A DNA stretch of 64,000 bases from UBA6522 sp965205045 (GTDB lineage Bacteria > Pseudomonadota > Gammaproteobacteria > Steroidobacterales > Rariloculaceae), in contig OZ242031.1 of assembly GCA_965205045.1 (NCBI GenBank), positions 496,001-560,000 on the forward strand, read 5' to 3'. The translations under genes and the position numbers were made by a program. Within the stretch, counting starts at the first letter, position 1, and each line of letters begins with the position of its first letter. Positions 30,834-38,685 of this stretch are shown piece after piece. The notes beneath the pieces were generated by a model. That model had not been told where the DNA came from. It worked only from the letters and a program-made list of their open reading frames with translations, and ran no database searches.

Positions 30834-31790
30834 ATGAGCCGAATTCGCCGCCTTGGCGTCGTGATGGATCCCATCGAGGGCATCCAGCCGAAGAAGGACT
30901 CCACGCTCGCCATGCTGCTGGCCGCCCAGCGAAGGGGTTGGGAGCTGATGTACTTCCGCCAGCAGGATCTGGCGGTGCGCGACGGCGCCGCCCTCGGCCG
31001 CGGGCGGCGGATCGAGGTGCAGGACGACAACGAGGCCTGGTTCGAACTCGGCACGGCATGGCAGGGCCGCCTCGAGGAACTGGATGCGGTCCTCATGCGC
31101 AAGGACCCGCCGTTCGACATGGAGTACATCTACACGACGTATATCCTGGAACTTGCCGAAAACCGGGGCCTGCTGGTGGTCAACAGGCCGGCCGGCCTGC
31201 GCGACATCAACGAGAAGGCCTACACGGCGTGGTTTCCCCAGTGCACGCCGGCCTGCCTGATCTCCCGGTCCCGGCACGACCTCAGGGCGTTCCTGGAGGA
31301 ACAGGGCAAGGTGGTGCTCAAACCGCTGGACGGCATGGGCGGCAAATCGATTTTTGTGGTCGACCGGACCGATCCCAATACCAATGTCATCCTGGAAACA
31401 CTGACCGAAGACGGCACGCGTTTCGCCCTCGCCCAGCGCTACATTCCGGAGATATCCGACGGTGACAAGCGGATACTGCTGATCGACGGCAAACCGGAGC
31501 CCTATGCGCTGGCCCGGATCCCGGAACCCGGGGAATCGCGCGGCAACCTGGTGGTGGGCGCCCGTGGCGTGGGCCGGGACCTGACCCCGCGGGATCGGTG
31601 GATCTGCGGGGAGGTCGGTCCGGTGCTGAAGCGCATGGGGGTGCTGTTTGCCGGGCTCGACGTCATCGGCGATTACCTGACCGAAATCAACGTCACCAGT
31701 CCCACGGGCATACGCGAACTGGATCGGGCATTCGATGTGGACATCGCCGGTTCGCTGATGGAAGCCATCGAGGCCAGGCTCTCGGGATGA
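30834..31790 (+). CDS. gshB: Glutathione synthetase
   Basis: 318 residues, ATP-grasp enzyme joining gamma-glutamylcysteine and glycine. The N-terminus (GVVMDPIEGIQPKKDST), MRKDPPFDMEYIYTTYILE, NRPAGLRDINEKAYTAWFP, LKPLDGMGGKSIF and the metal-binding GLDVIGDYLTEINVTSPTG are all canonical. Heads a run with yqgE and ruvX, an order common in gammaproteobacteria. Confidence 0.96.
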   Translation: MSRIRRLGVVMDPIEGIQPKKDSTLAMLLAAQRRGWELMYFRQQDLAVRDGAALGRGRRIEVQDDNEAWFELGTAWQGRLEELDAVLMRKDPPFDMEYIYTTYILELAENRGLLVVNRPAGLRDINEKAYTAWFPQCTPACLISRSRHDLRAFLEEQGKVVLKPLDGMGGKSIFVVDRTDPNTNVILETLTEDGTRFALAQRYIPEISDGDKRILLIDGKPEPYALARIPEPGESRGNLVVGARGVGRDLTPRDRWICGEVGPVLKRMGVLFAGLDVIGDYLTEINVTSPTGIRELDRAFDVDIAGSLMEAIEARLSG

Positions 31791-31929
31791 ACCCGTGCCG
31801 GCCCTTGCGGCCCGGCAGCCCGTGGCAAGAGTCCCGCGGCATTCGGTGCCGCACAGTCCCGCCGCAGCGGTGGCGGCCCGGGATGCCGGGATGCGATAAT
31901 GGCCGCACGCCGGACCCATCGCGTTTCCC

Positions 31930-32487
31930 ATGAGCACACTGCAAGACCAGTTCCTGATCGCCATGCCAAGCATGCGGGACCCGAACTTCAGCGGCACCGT
32001 GACATACCTTTGCAAACACGACGAGAAGGGCGCCCTGGGCATCATCATCAATCGCCCCCTGCGCATGCGCGTTTCGGAAATCTTCAAGCAGCTCTCGATG
32101 GACGTGGTCGACGAGCTGCAGGCCGATCGTCCGGTGATGGGCGGCGGGCCCGTTCAGGTCGACCGGGGCTTCGTCATCCATCAGTCCGGCGAGCCGTTCG
32201 ACAATACGCTTGACGCCACCGGCACTGGCATCAAGGTCACCGTCTCCCAGGATATTCTCGACTCCATGGCGCGCGGCTCCGGACCCGATCCGACGCTTGT
32301 GGCGCTGGGCTACGCCGGCTGGGACCCCGGCCAGCTCGAGGCGGAACTCACCGCCAATGCCTGGCTGAACGTCCCTGCCGACCCCGCGATCATCTTCGAT
32401 ACGCCCATCGATCAGCGCTGGGCGGCGGCCACGGCCTTGCTGGGCGTCGAACCCAGCCAGCTATCAAGCTATGCAGGACACGCCTGA
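31930..32487 (+). CDS. yqgE: YqgE/AlgH family protein
   Basis: 185 residues with the conserved FLIAMPSMRDPNFSGTVTYLCKHDEKGALGIIINRP N-terminal pattern and YAGWDPGQLEAELTANAWL. The family's biochemical role is not established; it is linked to alginate regulation in Pseudomonas. Position between gshB and ruvX is the usual one. The 139-bp gap after gshB has no other gene. Confidence 0.93.
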   Translation: MSTLQDQFLIAMPSMRDPNFSGTVTYLCKHDEKGALGIIINRPLRMRVSEIFKQLSMDVVDELQADRPVMGGGPVQVDRGFVIHQSGEPFDNTLDATGTGIKVTVSQDILDSMARGSGPDPTLVALGYAGWDPGQLEAELTANAWLNVPADPAIIFDTPIDQRWAAATALLGVEPSQLSSYAGHA

Positions 32488-32943
32488 GTGCGGCACGGGC
32501 GGCCGGAATTGACCCCCGCCGCCGATCGCAACATCCTGCTCGCCTTCGACTTCGGGCACAGGCGGATCGGCGTGGCCACCGGAAACCTGCTCACCGGCAC
32601 GGCCACACCGCTGGGGACGATCGACGCCGCAGGCGGTCCGCCATGGCATCTTCTCGACCGCTCCCTGGAGGAGTGGCGCCCAAGCCGGCTGGTGGTGGGA
32701 ATTCCGGACGGAGCAGGCGCCGCCGATGTGGCCGCCGGCGCACGCGAATTCGCCAGCGCGTTGAAAAACCGCTACGGGCTTCCGGTGGTCACCACCGACG
32801 AACGGCTGACCTCCCGCGCTGCGGAGTCCGAGCTGCGGGAGGCCCGGGCGTCCGGGCGCATGAAGCGGCGCGTCAGCAAGGGCGACATCGACAGCCATGC
32901 GGCCTGCATCATCGCCCAACAGTGGATGAGCGGCCCGGCGTGA
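32488..32943 (+). CDS. ruvX: Putative Holliday junction resolvase YqgF/RuvX
   Basis: 151 residues from GTG at 32488, immediately after the yqgE stop; a TTG at 32509 would start at TPAADRN and is an alternative. RNase H-like fold: DFGHRRIGVATGN with the first catalytic Asp, VVGIPDG, VTTDERLTS, and SHAACIIAQQW with the C-terminal His. Implicated in 16S rRNA 5' maturation and possibly junction resolution. The last bases overlap the next gene (GTGA). Confidence 0.92.
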   Translation: MRHGRPELTPAADRNILLAFDFGHRRIGVATGNLLTGTATPLGTIDAAGGPPWHLLDRSLEEWRPSRLVVGIPDGAGAADVAAGAREFASALKNRYGLPVVTTDERLTSRAAESELREARASGRMKRRVSKGDIDSHAACIIAQQWMSGPA

Positions 32944-33818
32944 CCCCCCCCGGCACACGCGGGACGATCCACCTGGAGGACGCCGAAGTCCTCTCCCAGC
33001 AGCGGTTTGCCGGCAACCAGTTCATCCTGCGCGTGCAGGCGCCGGTGTGCGCAGCCCACGCCGTCCCCGGCAGTTTCGCCCACCTGACGTGCGACGCGGC
33101 GGTCCCCATGCGCCGGCCCCTGTCGATCATGCGGGCGAACGCGAAACAGGGCTGGCTCGACTTCCTCTACAAACCCGTCGGCCACGGGCTGGATGTTCTC
33201 GGTCAGCGGGTCCGCGGCGATTCCGTCAGCGTGCTCGGGCCGATCGGCAACGGATTCGCGCTCGATCCCGCACGGCCCGGGATCATTGCCATCGGCGGCG
33301 GGGTGGGCATCCCGCCCATGGTTTTCCTCGCTGAATGCCTGAAGGACGATCCGAGATTCCGGATATTGGTGCTGATGGGGTCGGAAGTGCCCTTCCCGTT
33401 TCGTCTGGCCGATGGAGAAATCGAGGTCCCCGGCATGCCGGCACCGGCCTCGAGCAGCGTTGCCATGCTGGAGTCCTGGGGCGTCCCTTCGCGGCTGGCC
33501 AGCAACGAGGGTTATGACGGCTGCTTTTCCGGATTCGTCACGGACCTGGCCCGGCTTCGGCTGCAAGCCCTGCCCGACGGCCAACTGGACGAGGTTCAAG
33601 TCTTCGGTTGCGGTCCGACGGGCATGCTGGAAGCGACGGCCGATCTGGCAAGGGAATTCGACCTGCCTTGCCAGTTGGCGCTGGAGGAATACATGGCCTG
33701 CGCAGTGGGCGGATGCGCCGGCTGTACCGTACTGCTCAGCACGCCCGACGGTCCCGCCATGAAGCGCGTCTGTGTCGACGGTCCGGTCTTCGACGCCCGG
33801 CAGGTCTACCCGGCCTAG
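32940..33818 (+). CDS. PyrK-like FAD/NAD and 2Fe-2S electron-transfer subunit
   Basis: 292 residues from the GTG overlapping the ruvX stop. The ferredoxin-reductase-like core has RRPLSIMR (flavin), IGGGVGIPPMVFLAE (NAD) and FGCGPTGMLEA. The C-terminal cluster motif is CAVGGCAGC followed by a Cys in KRVCVDGPVF, as in the B/K subunit of dihydroorotate dehydrogenase. PyrK passes electrons from PyrD to NAD, but no pyrD is nearby, and gammaproteobacteria usually have quinone-linked PyrD that needs no PyrK. It may serve a distant PyrDB or another oxidoreductase. Placement at the end of yqgE-ruvX, where pyrimidine genes often sit, supports the link. Confidence 0.82.
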   Translation: MTPPGTRGTIHLEDAEVLSQQRFAGNQFILRVQAPVCAAHAVPGSFAHLTCDAAVPMRRPLSIMRANAKQGWLDFLYKPVGHGLDVLGQRVRGDSVSVLGPIGNGFALDPARPGIIAIGGGVGIPPMVFLAECLKDDPRFRILVLMGSEVPFPFRLADGEIEVPGMPAPASSSVAMLESWGVPSRLASNEGYDGCFSGFVTDLARLRLQALPDGQLDEVQVFGCGPTGMLEATADLAREFDLPCQLALEEYMACAVGGCAGCTVLLSTPDGPAMKRVCVDGPVFDARQVYPA

Positions 33819-33830
33819 AGCCTGCTTACG

Positions 33831-34961
33831 CTATCCGGCCAGTTGAGCCGTCTCGGCCGCGATGAGGCTCTCGTCGAGCAATTTGCGAACGGACTGCTCC
33901 AGCGTCCACATGCCGTGGGACCGGCCGGTCTGGATGGCCGAGTACATCTGCGCAACCTTGCCTTCGCGGATGAGATTGCGGATGGCAGGCGTAGCGATCA
34001 TGACTTCATGGGCGGCAACGCGACCCCCGCCGCAGCGCCTGAGCAGCGTTTGCGCGATCACGGCCCGCAGCGATTCGGCGAGCATGCCCCGGACCATGGC
34101 TTTTTCGGGTCCCGGGAAGACCTCCACGATTCGATCCACCGTCTTGGCCGCGGAACTGGTATGCAGCGTGGCCAGCACCAGGTGGCCCGTTTCGGCGGCG
34201 GTCAGCGCCAGCCGTATGGTTTCCAGGTCCCGCAGTTCGCCGATGAGCAGGACGTCCGGGTCCTCGCGCAGTGCCGACCGCAGCGCCGCGGCAAACCCCC
34301 GCGTGTGCTGATGGACTTCGCGCTGGTTGACCAGCGAGCGCTTGCTCTCGTGAACGAACTCGATGGGGTCCTCTATCGTGATGATGTGGTCCGGCGAATG
34401 GGTGTTGATGTGGTCCACCATGGCCGCCAGCGTGGTCGACTTGCCGGATCCCGTGGGACCCGTGACCAGGACCAGCCCGCGGCGGGTCGCGGCGATGTCC
34501 CGGAAGACAGCCGGTGCCGCCAGATCGTCCAGCGACGGGACCGCCGACGGGATCGTGCGAAATACCGCCGCGCAGCCGCGGCGCTGAACGAATGCGTTGA
34601 CCCGAAACCGCGCCAGTCCGGGTGACTCGAATGAGAAATCGGCTTCGAGATGCTCCGCGAACTGCTGCCGCTGATTGTCGTTCATGACCGCGTGCACCAT
34701 ACTCTGTACCCGCTCATGGGACAGGGGTTCCATATCGGCTGCCCTGACGTCGCCGTGAACCCGGATTCTCGGCGCCAGGTCCGCCGACAGGTGCAGGTCC
34801 GAAGCATTGCTTTCGACCGCGAAGGCGAGCAGCCGCGCGATGGCCTCGCCCGGCGACGAATCGGCAGGCGGCGACTCGCCCGGGAGCGAATCGCCCGGCA
34901 GCGCCGCCGGGGCAGGCCCGGCAGTTTGAGATGAGTGTTGAATCGAAAAATCTCCCGTCAA
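33831..34961 (-). CDS. Type IV pilus retraction ATPase, PilT/PilU family
   Basis: About 376 residues with a TTG start at 34961; the frame is open to 35102 but that part is antisense to yggS and not family-like. Hexameric ATPase motifs: Walker A GPTGSGKSTT near 168, ITIEDPIEFVH, Walker B-type LIGELRDLETIRLALTAAETGHLVLATLHT. It powers pilus retraction and twitching. The N-terminal ASDLHLSADLAPRIRVHGD is typical. AIRNLIREGKVAQMYSAIQTG fits PilT; without the AIRNLIRE-to-PilU comparison I do not separate PilT from PilU. Its start overlaps the divergent yggS start by about 31 bp, as pilT and yggS are often divergent neighbours. Confidence 0.88.
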   Translation of the reverse strand: MTGDFSIQHSSQTAGPAPAALPGDSLPGESPPADSSPGEAIARLLAFAVESNASDLHLSADLAPRIRVHGDVRAADMEPLSHERVQSMVHAVMNDNQRQQFAEHLEADFSFESPGLARFRVNAFVQRRGCAAVFRTIPSAVPSLDDLAAPAVFRDIAATRRGLVLVTGPTGSGKSTTLAAMVDHINTHSPDHIITIEDPIEFVHESKRSLVNQREVHQHTRGFAAALRSALREDPDVLLIGELRDLETIRLALTAAETGHLVLATLHTSSAAKTVDRIVEVFPGPEKAMVRGMLAESLRAVIAQTLLRRCGGGRVAAHEVMIATPAIRNLIREGKVAQMYSAIQTGRSHGMWTLEQSVRKLLDESLIAAETAQLAG

Positions 34962-35656
34962 GTGCGTCCCAGGTCGGACATCGCCTCGAAAACGTTCGCG
35001 CCCGTGTGCAGGCGGCGCTTCGCGACGCCGGCCGGGCCGCGGATGAAATCCGGATACTGGCTGTAAGTAAACGACAGCCCGCAGCCGCCATTGAAGCCGC
35101 ATTTCAGGCCGGACAGTCCAGTTTCGGGGAAAATTTCGTGCAGGAGGCCCGCGCCAAGATCGCCGCGCTTGCGTCTCTGCCCATTGACTGGCACTTCATC
35201 GGCCGGCTTCAGGCCAACAAGAGCCGCGAAGTGGCCGAGCGCTTTCAGTGGGTCCATACCCTGGACCGCATCCGCATCGCCAGGCGGCTCAACGATCAAC
35301 GCCCGTACGGTGCGTCGCCGCTGAACGTGTGCATTCAGGTCAACCAGGCCGGGGAGCCGGGCAAGGGTGGGGTCGGTCCGGACGAGGTGGAGGACCTCGC
35401 CCGACGAATCGGCCGATTCCCCCGGTTGAGACTTCGGGGTCTGATGACCATACCGCCGGCCGCCGCCGATCCCGCCCGGTTCTTCGCCGAACTCCGCACC
35501 CTGCAAGATCGGCTCAAGGTTCTGGGAATCCCCACGGACACGCTTTCCATGGGCATGTCCGCGGACCTGGAGCAGGCGGTGACCGAGGGCAGCACCATCG
35601 TGCGTATCGGAACCGCCATTTTCGGACCCCGACCGCCCGCAGGGGACCGGAAATGA
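34931..35656 (+). CDS. yggS: PLP homeostasis protein YggS/PROSC
   Basis: 241 residues, alanine-racemase-like TIM barrel binding pyridoxal phosphate (Lys in ILAVSKRQPA), with FGENFVQEARAKI, WHFIGRLQANKSR and GLMTIPP typical of the family, and SMGMSADLEQAVTEGSTIVRIGTAIFG at the C-terminus. It buffers PLP and affects amino-acid pools. Divergent from the pilT gene and followed by yggT, a classical order. Confidence 0.95.
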   Translation: MSVESKNLPSSASQVGHRLENVRARVQAALRDAGRAADEIRILAVSKRQPAAAIEAAFQAGQSSFGENFVQEARAKIAALASLPIDWHFIGRLQANKSREVAERFQWVHTLDRIRIARRLNDQRPYGASPLNVCIQVNQAGEPGKGGVGPDEVEDLARRIGRFPRLRLRGLMTIPPAAADPARFFAELRTLQDRLKVLGIPTDTLSMGMSADLEQAVTEGSTIVRIGTAIFGPRPPAGDRK

Positions 35657-35753
35657 AGAACAGCGGCGCAGGCCCGTGCTATCTTTGCGTCGGAAAACCG
35701 CGCGCCTGACACCTTCTGCAACGATCCAACGAACCTCACCTATCCCGCTGGCA

Positions 35754-36302
35754 ATGCGTAGCTCACTCTTTTACCTGGTCAAGGCGCTTGGCGACCTCTA
35801 CCTGCTGGCCTTCCTGTTGCGATTTCTCCTGCATTGGGTAAGGGCCGACTTCTATAACCCCTTCACCCAGGCCATCGTGCAGATCACCAACCCGCTGGTA
35901 CGCCCGGCGTCGCGTTTCATCCCGACCTCGCGCAACATGGACGTTCCCACCGTGGCGATACTGGTCCTGCTGGAAGGCATCCTCACCTGGCTGCTGCTGC
36001 GCATCGGCGGCGTTCCGTCCGGAACACTGGCGCCGCTTCCGTTGCTGATTCTATTCCGCCTCATCAGCCTGGCGCTCTGGTTCTACTCGGTCAGCATCCT
36101 CGTCTACGTCATCCTGAGCTGGGTCGGGCCGCGCACCCGTCACCCCATCGCGGTCGTGCTGGCCGACCTCAACGAACCGATCCTCCGGCCGGCGCGGCGG
36201 CTGATCCCCACCATCGCGGGCCTCGACCTGTCCCCCCTGCTGGTGCTGATCCTCGTCCAGGCCGCATTCCGGCTCCTGCCGCTGCCGGGCTACCTGAGCT
36301 GA
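35754..36302 (+). CDS. yggT: YggT-family membrane protein
   Basis: 182 residues from ATG at 35754 (MRSSLFYLVKALGDLYLLAF). Two YggT repeats, each with paired helices and the N-P-L/P motif (ITNPLVRPASRFIP and LNEPILRPARRLIPTIAGLDLSPLLVLI). Function is not established; linked to osmotic tolerance and cell-division-associated membrane organisation in other bacteria. Immediately downstream of yggS, 97 bp away. Confidence 0.92.
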   Translation: MRSSLFYLVKALGDLYLLAFLLRFLLHWVRADFYNPFTQAIVQITNPLVRPASRFIPTSRNMDVPTVAILVLLEGILTWLLLRIGGVPSGTLAPLPLLILFRLISLALWFYSVSILVYVILSWVGPRTRHPIAVVLADLNEPILRPARRLIPTIAGLDLSPLLVLILVQAAFRLLPLPGYLS

Positions 36303-36353
36303 GATACGGCCCCTTTCCTGCGAACCCGGGCGGGCGTTTGGCCGGCGTGTACC

Positions 36354-38528
36354 TCAGAGCCTGAAAGTCTGCGTGTACTTGACCGCCAGTTGCGACTGCG
36401 TCGAGCGCAGTTCCGAAAACGCCCGCGGCGCATCGAACCCATGATTCAACACGATGTACAGGTCCTTCCCCGCGCGCGGGTTCCAGCGCAGGCGGCTGTT
36501 GATGCCGGCGGAGTTTGAGTCGTTGTCGTACTGGAGCAGGTTCAACCAGGACCACCGGGCGTTGAAGGCGTAGTCTGCATTGATCCGAATCAGTCGCGCC
36601 GTGAAATCTCCGTACGGTAGCTGCACGTCGTTGTATTCGTAGTTGAGCTGCAGGAACACGTGCCGGTTCGGCCTCCACCCCACACCCGTGGAGACGGTGA
36701 CGATGTCTCCACCGAAGAATTCGCCGGCTTCCACCTCCAGCCGAGGCGCGACCGCCCTGATCGAAGCCCCCGTCACCTCGAAACCGTAGCCGTCGAATTC
36801 ATAGTCGCCCGGAGGAATGACCACGCCGTCGGAGATCTCGAAATCCTTCAGCAGGACCTCCCGATCGCGGGTCATGTCAATGATGAACTCGTCGCCTGCG
36901 TGCGTGGTCACCCTCAACGGCCGCAGGTAAAGCGAACGGCTCTCGAGACCGCCGGAGAGCTTGCGGTAATCGGTGCCCAGGAAAAAGTGCGAAAGCTCCC
37001 GAAGCACGGGGTGATCCAGACGCTTGTAGTACGCGATTGCGTACAGGCCCCGCCGCACGTTTGCGCGGTTGACGAATCCCAGTGCCGGATTGAAGTTCCT
37101 TGCAAAAACGTCATACCCCAGCCATCCGGAGAATCCCTCGCTGTTCGGCGAGGAGATGCCCCATCCCCAGGCGTCCTGATCGCTGTGCACGCCCTCGGTG
37201 TCGGAGCGCTGGTACCACACGTCGCCTTCGAGCGTCTTGCCGGAAGGCAGTGCCGTGTTTCTGTAGCGGAAATCCACTCCCACGAGGGAATTGTCGAGAT
37301 TGCCCTGCGGGTTTCCATCGGTCACGATCATGCCGATGCTGGACTCCTCCAGAATGTTGGCGGCGGCGCGGCCCACGAAGAGATTGGTGGCCTCGACCTC
37401 CCGGTACGCATCCTGCCGTATGTTCAGGGCGCCGACGTTCCAGCGGCCCACCCGGCCGGTGAGCTTTGCGCCGACCTCGAGGTCCACGGGCCGTCCGTCA
37501 TCGCTCAACCCGATGCGCCGCGAGAAAAACGGAATGCCGTTGCCGTCGAGCCCGCCGAAGGAGAAGATGTCCACGTCGCGCAGAAAGAAGTCGCGTTTTT
37601 CCGGGAAGAACAGGCTGAAGCGCGTGAGATTGATTCGGCGGTCATCGACCTCCGTCGCCGAAAAGTCCGTGTTGACGGTCAGCGCACCGGTCAATGACGG
37701 CGTGAAATTGTAGAACAGATCCAAGGACGGTTCGGTATCCACACCGCCTGCGTCCGTTTCAAACTCCCGGGAATGCGTCGATACGATTGCCGGCGCAATG
37801 TCCAGGCCCCTGCCCTGCTGCAGCCCGGAGAGTCCCGAAATCACGCCCGTCGTACCCGGATTGACCTGCCGGTTGTACGATACCCAGGCGATGTTCTCCT
37901 GCTTGCGCGCGATGCTGCGCTCGATGCTGAATCCCCAGTCAGGGTTGTCGGGATCGAAGTTCAACGTCTTGAACGGAATCGCAAATTCCGCCGCCCAACC
38001 CGCTTCATCGATGCGCGCCTCGGCGTGCCAGATGCCGTCCCAATCGGCGTTCACATCCGTCGGCGTCTCGAATACGGCATCGTCCCGGCTGCCGTTCGGA
38101 TTCACCTGGAAGCGGTAGCCGGTTCTCTTGCTGTTGAAGGGATCGAGATAGATGGCCAGTGAATCGTCCCACCTGAGATTGCGGTTCTGCACCATCTGCA
38201 GTGCGATGATCCGGTCCGGCTCGCTGTCCCACATGCGCGCGGCGATGTACAGGTTCTCATCGTCGTAGGCGAGGTACACGGTCGTCGGCTCGCTGGGTTC
38301 GCCGTGATCGACCGGCTCGTACTGATGCAGGTCCTCCATGGTCGCGGCATCGGACCACGCGGCGTCATCCAGCCGGCCATCCAGCGTCGGCGGCGTGCCG
38401 GTCCGGAAAAGTCGCAATACCTTGCCTTCGGCCGCTGCCGCGCCGTCGCCTGGCGAGGCCTCCTGAGCCAGGCCCGGGAGCGCAGGCAGACAACCGGTCG
38501 CGCCAAGCACAATGAGGCGCCGCGCCAT
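36354..38528 (-). CDS. DUF5916-type outer-membrane protein with CBM9-like N-terminus
   Basis: 724 residues from ATG at 38528, which begins a clear signal peptide (MARRLIVLGATGCLPALPGLAQ). Residues about 40-230 resemble a family 9 carbohydrate-binding-like domain (PTLDGRLDDAAWSDA, LYIAARMWDSEP, ADWDGIWHAEARIDEAGWAAEFAIPF). The rest is rich in alternating aromatic strands and ends RSTQSQLAVKYTQTFRL, as in outer-membrane barrels; NTDFSATEVDDRRINLTRFSLFFPEKRDFFL is the DUF5916 hallmark. Substrate is unknown. It is 157 bp downstream of the CobN-like gene on the same strand, which could be one transcript or a separate unit. Confidence 0.85.
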   Translation of the reverse strand: MARRLIVLGATGCLPALPGLAQEASPGDGAAAAEGKVLRLFRTGTPPTLDGRLDDAAWSDAATMEDLHQYEPVDHGEPSEPTTVYLAYDDENLYIAARMWDSEPDRIIALQMVQNRNLRWDDSLAIYLDPFNSKRTGYRFQVNPNGSRDDAVFETPTDVNADWDGIWHAEARIDEAGWAAEFAIPFKTLNFDPDNPDWGFSIERSIARKQENIAWVSYNRQVNPGTTGVISGLSGLQQGRGLDIAPAIVSTHSREFETDAGGVDTEPSLDLFYNFTPSLTGALTVNTDFSATEVDDRRINLTRFSLFFPEKRDFFLRDVDIFSFGGLDGNGIPFFSRRIGLSDDGRPVDLEVGAKLTGRVGRWNVGALNIRQDAYREVEATNLFVGRAAANILEESSIGMIVTDGNPQGNLDNSLVGVDFRYRNTALPSGKTLEGDVWYQRSDTEGVHSDQDAWGWGISSPNSEGFSGWLGYDVFARNFNPALGFVNRANVRRGLYAIAYYKRLDHPVLRELSHFFLGTDYRKLSGGLESRSLYLRPLRVTTHAGDEFIIDMTRDREVLLKDFEISDGVVIPPGDYEFDGYGFEVTGASIRAVAPRLEVEAGEFFGGDIVTVSTGVGWRPNRHVFLQLNYEYNDVQLPYGDFTARLIRINADYAFNARWSWLNLLQYDNDSNSAGINSRLRWNPRAGKDLYIVLNHGFDAPRAFSELRSTQSQLAVKYTQTFRL

Positions 38529-38685
38529 GCACCGAGGCGCCGCTGGTCTTCCCCGCTGTCGTCGAGATCGAATACGTGCCTCTCTCACGGACCCGCAGCA
38601 AGCTGTTGCCGGACGTTTTCCGCCAACGCTATTGAAACAGCATCGCCTCTGTCACCTCCAATGGTATGCCTTGCACGCTCAAAGC

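Noticed and set aside
30735..32087. Long N-terminal extension of AmpE
   Set aside because: Only ATG 30734 gives the family N-terminus; the rest is antisense to gshB and yqgE.
34962..35102. Upstream extension of the PilT-like frame
   Set aside because: Lies antisense in yggS and does not resemble the PilT N-terminus.
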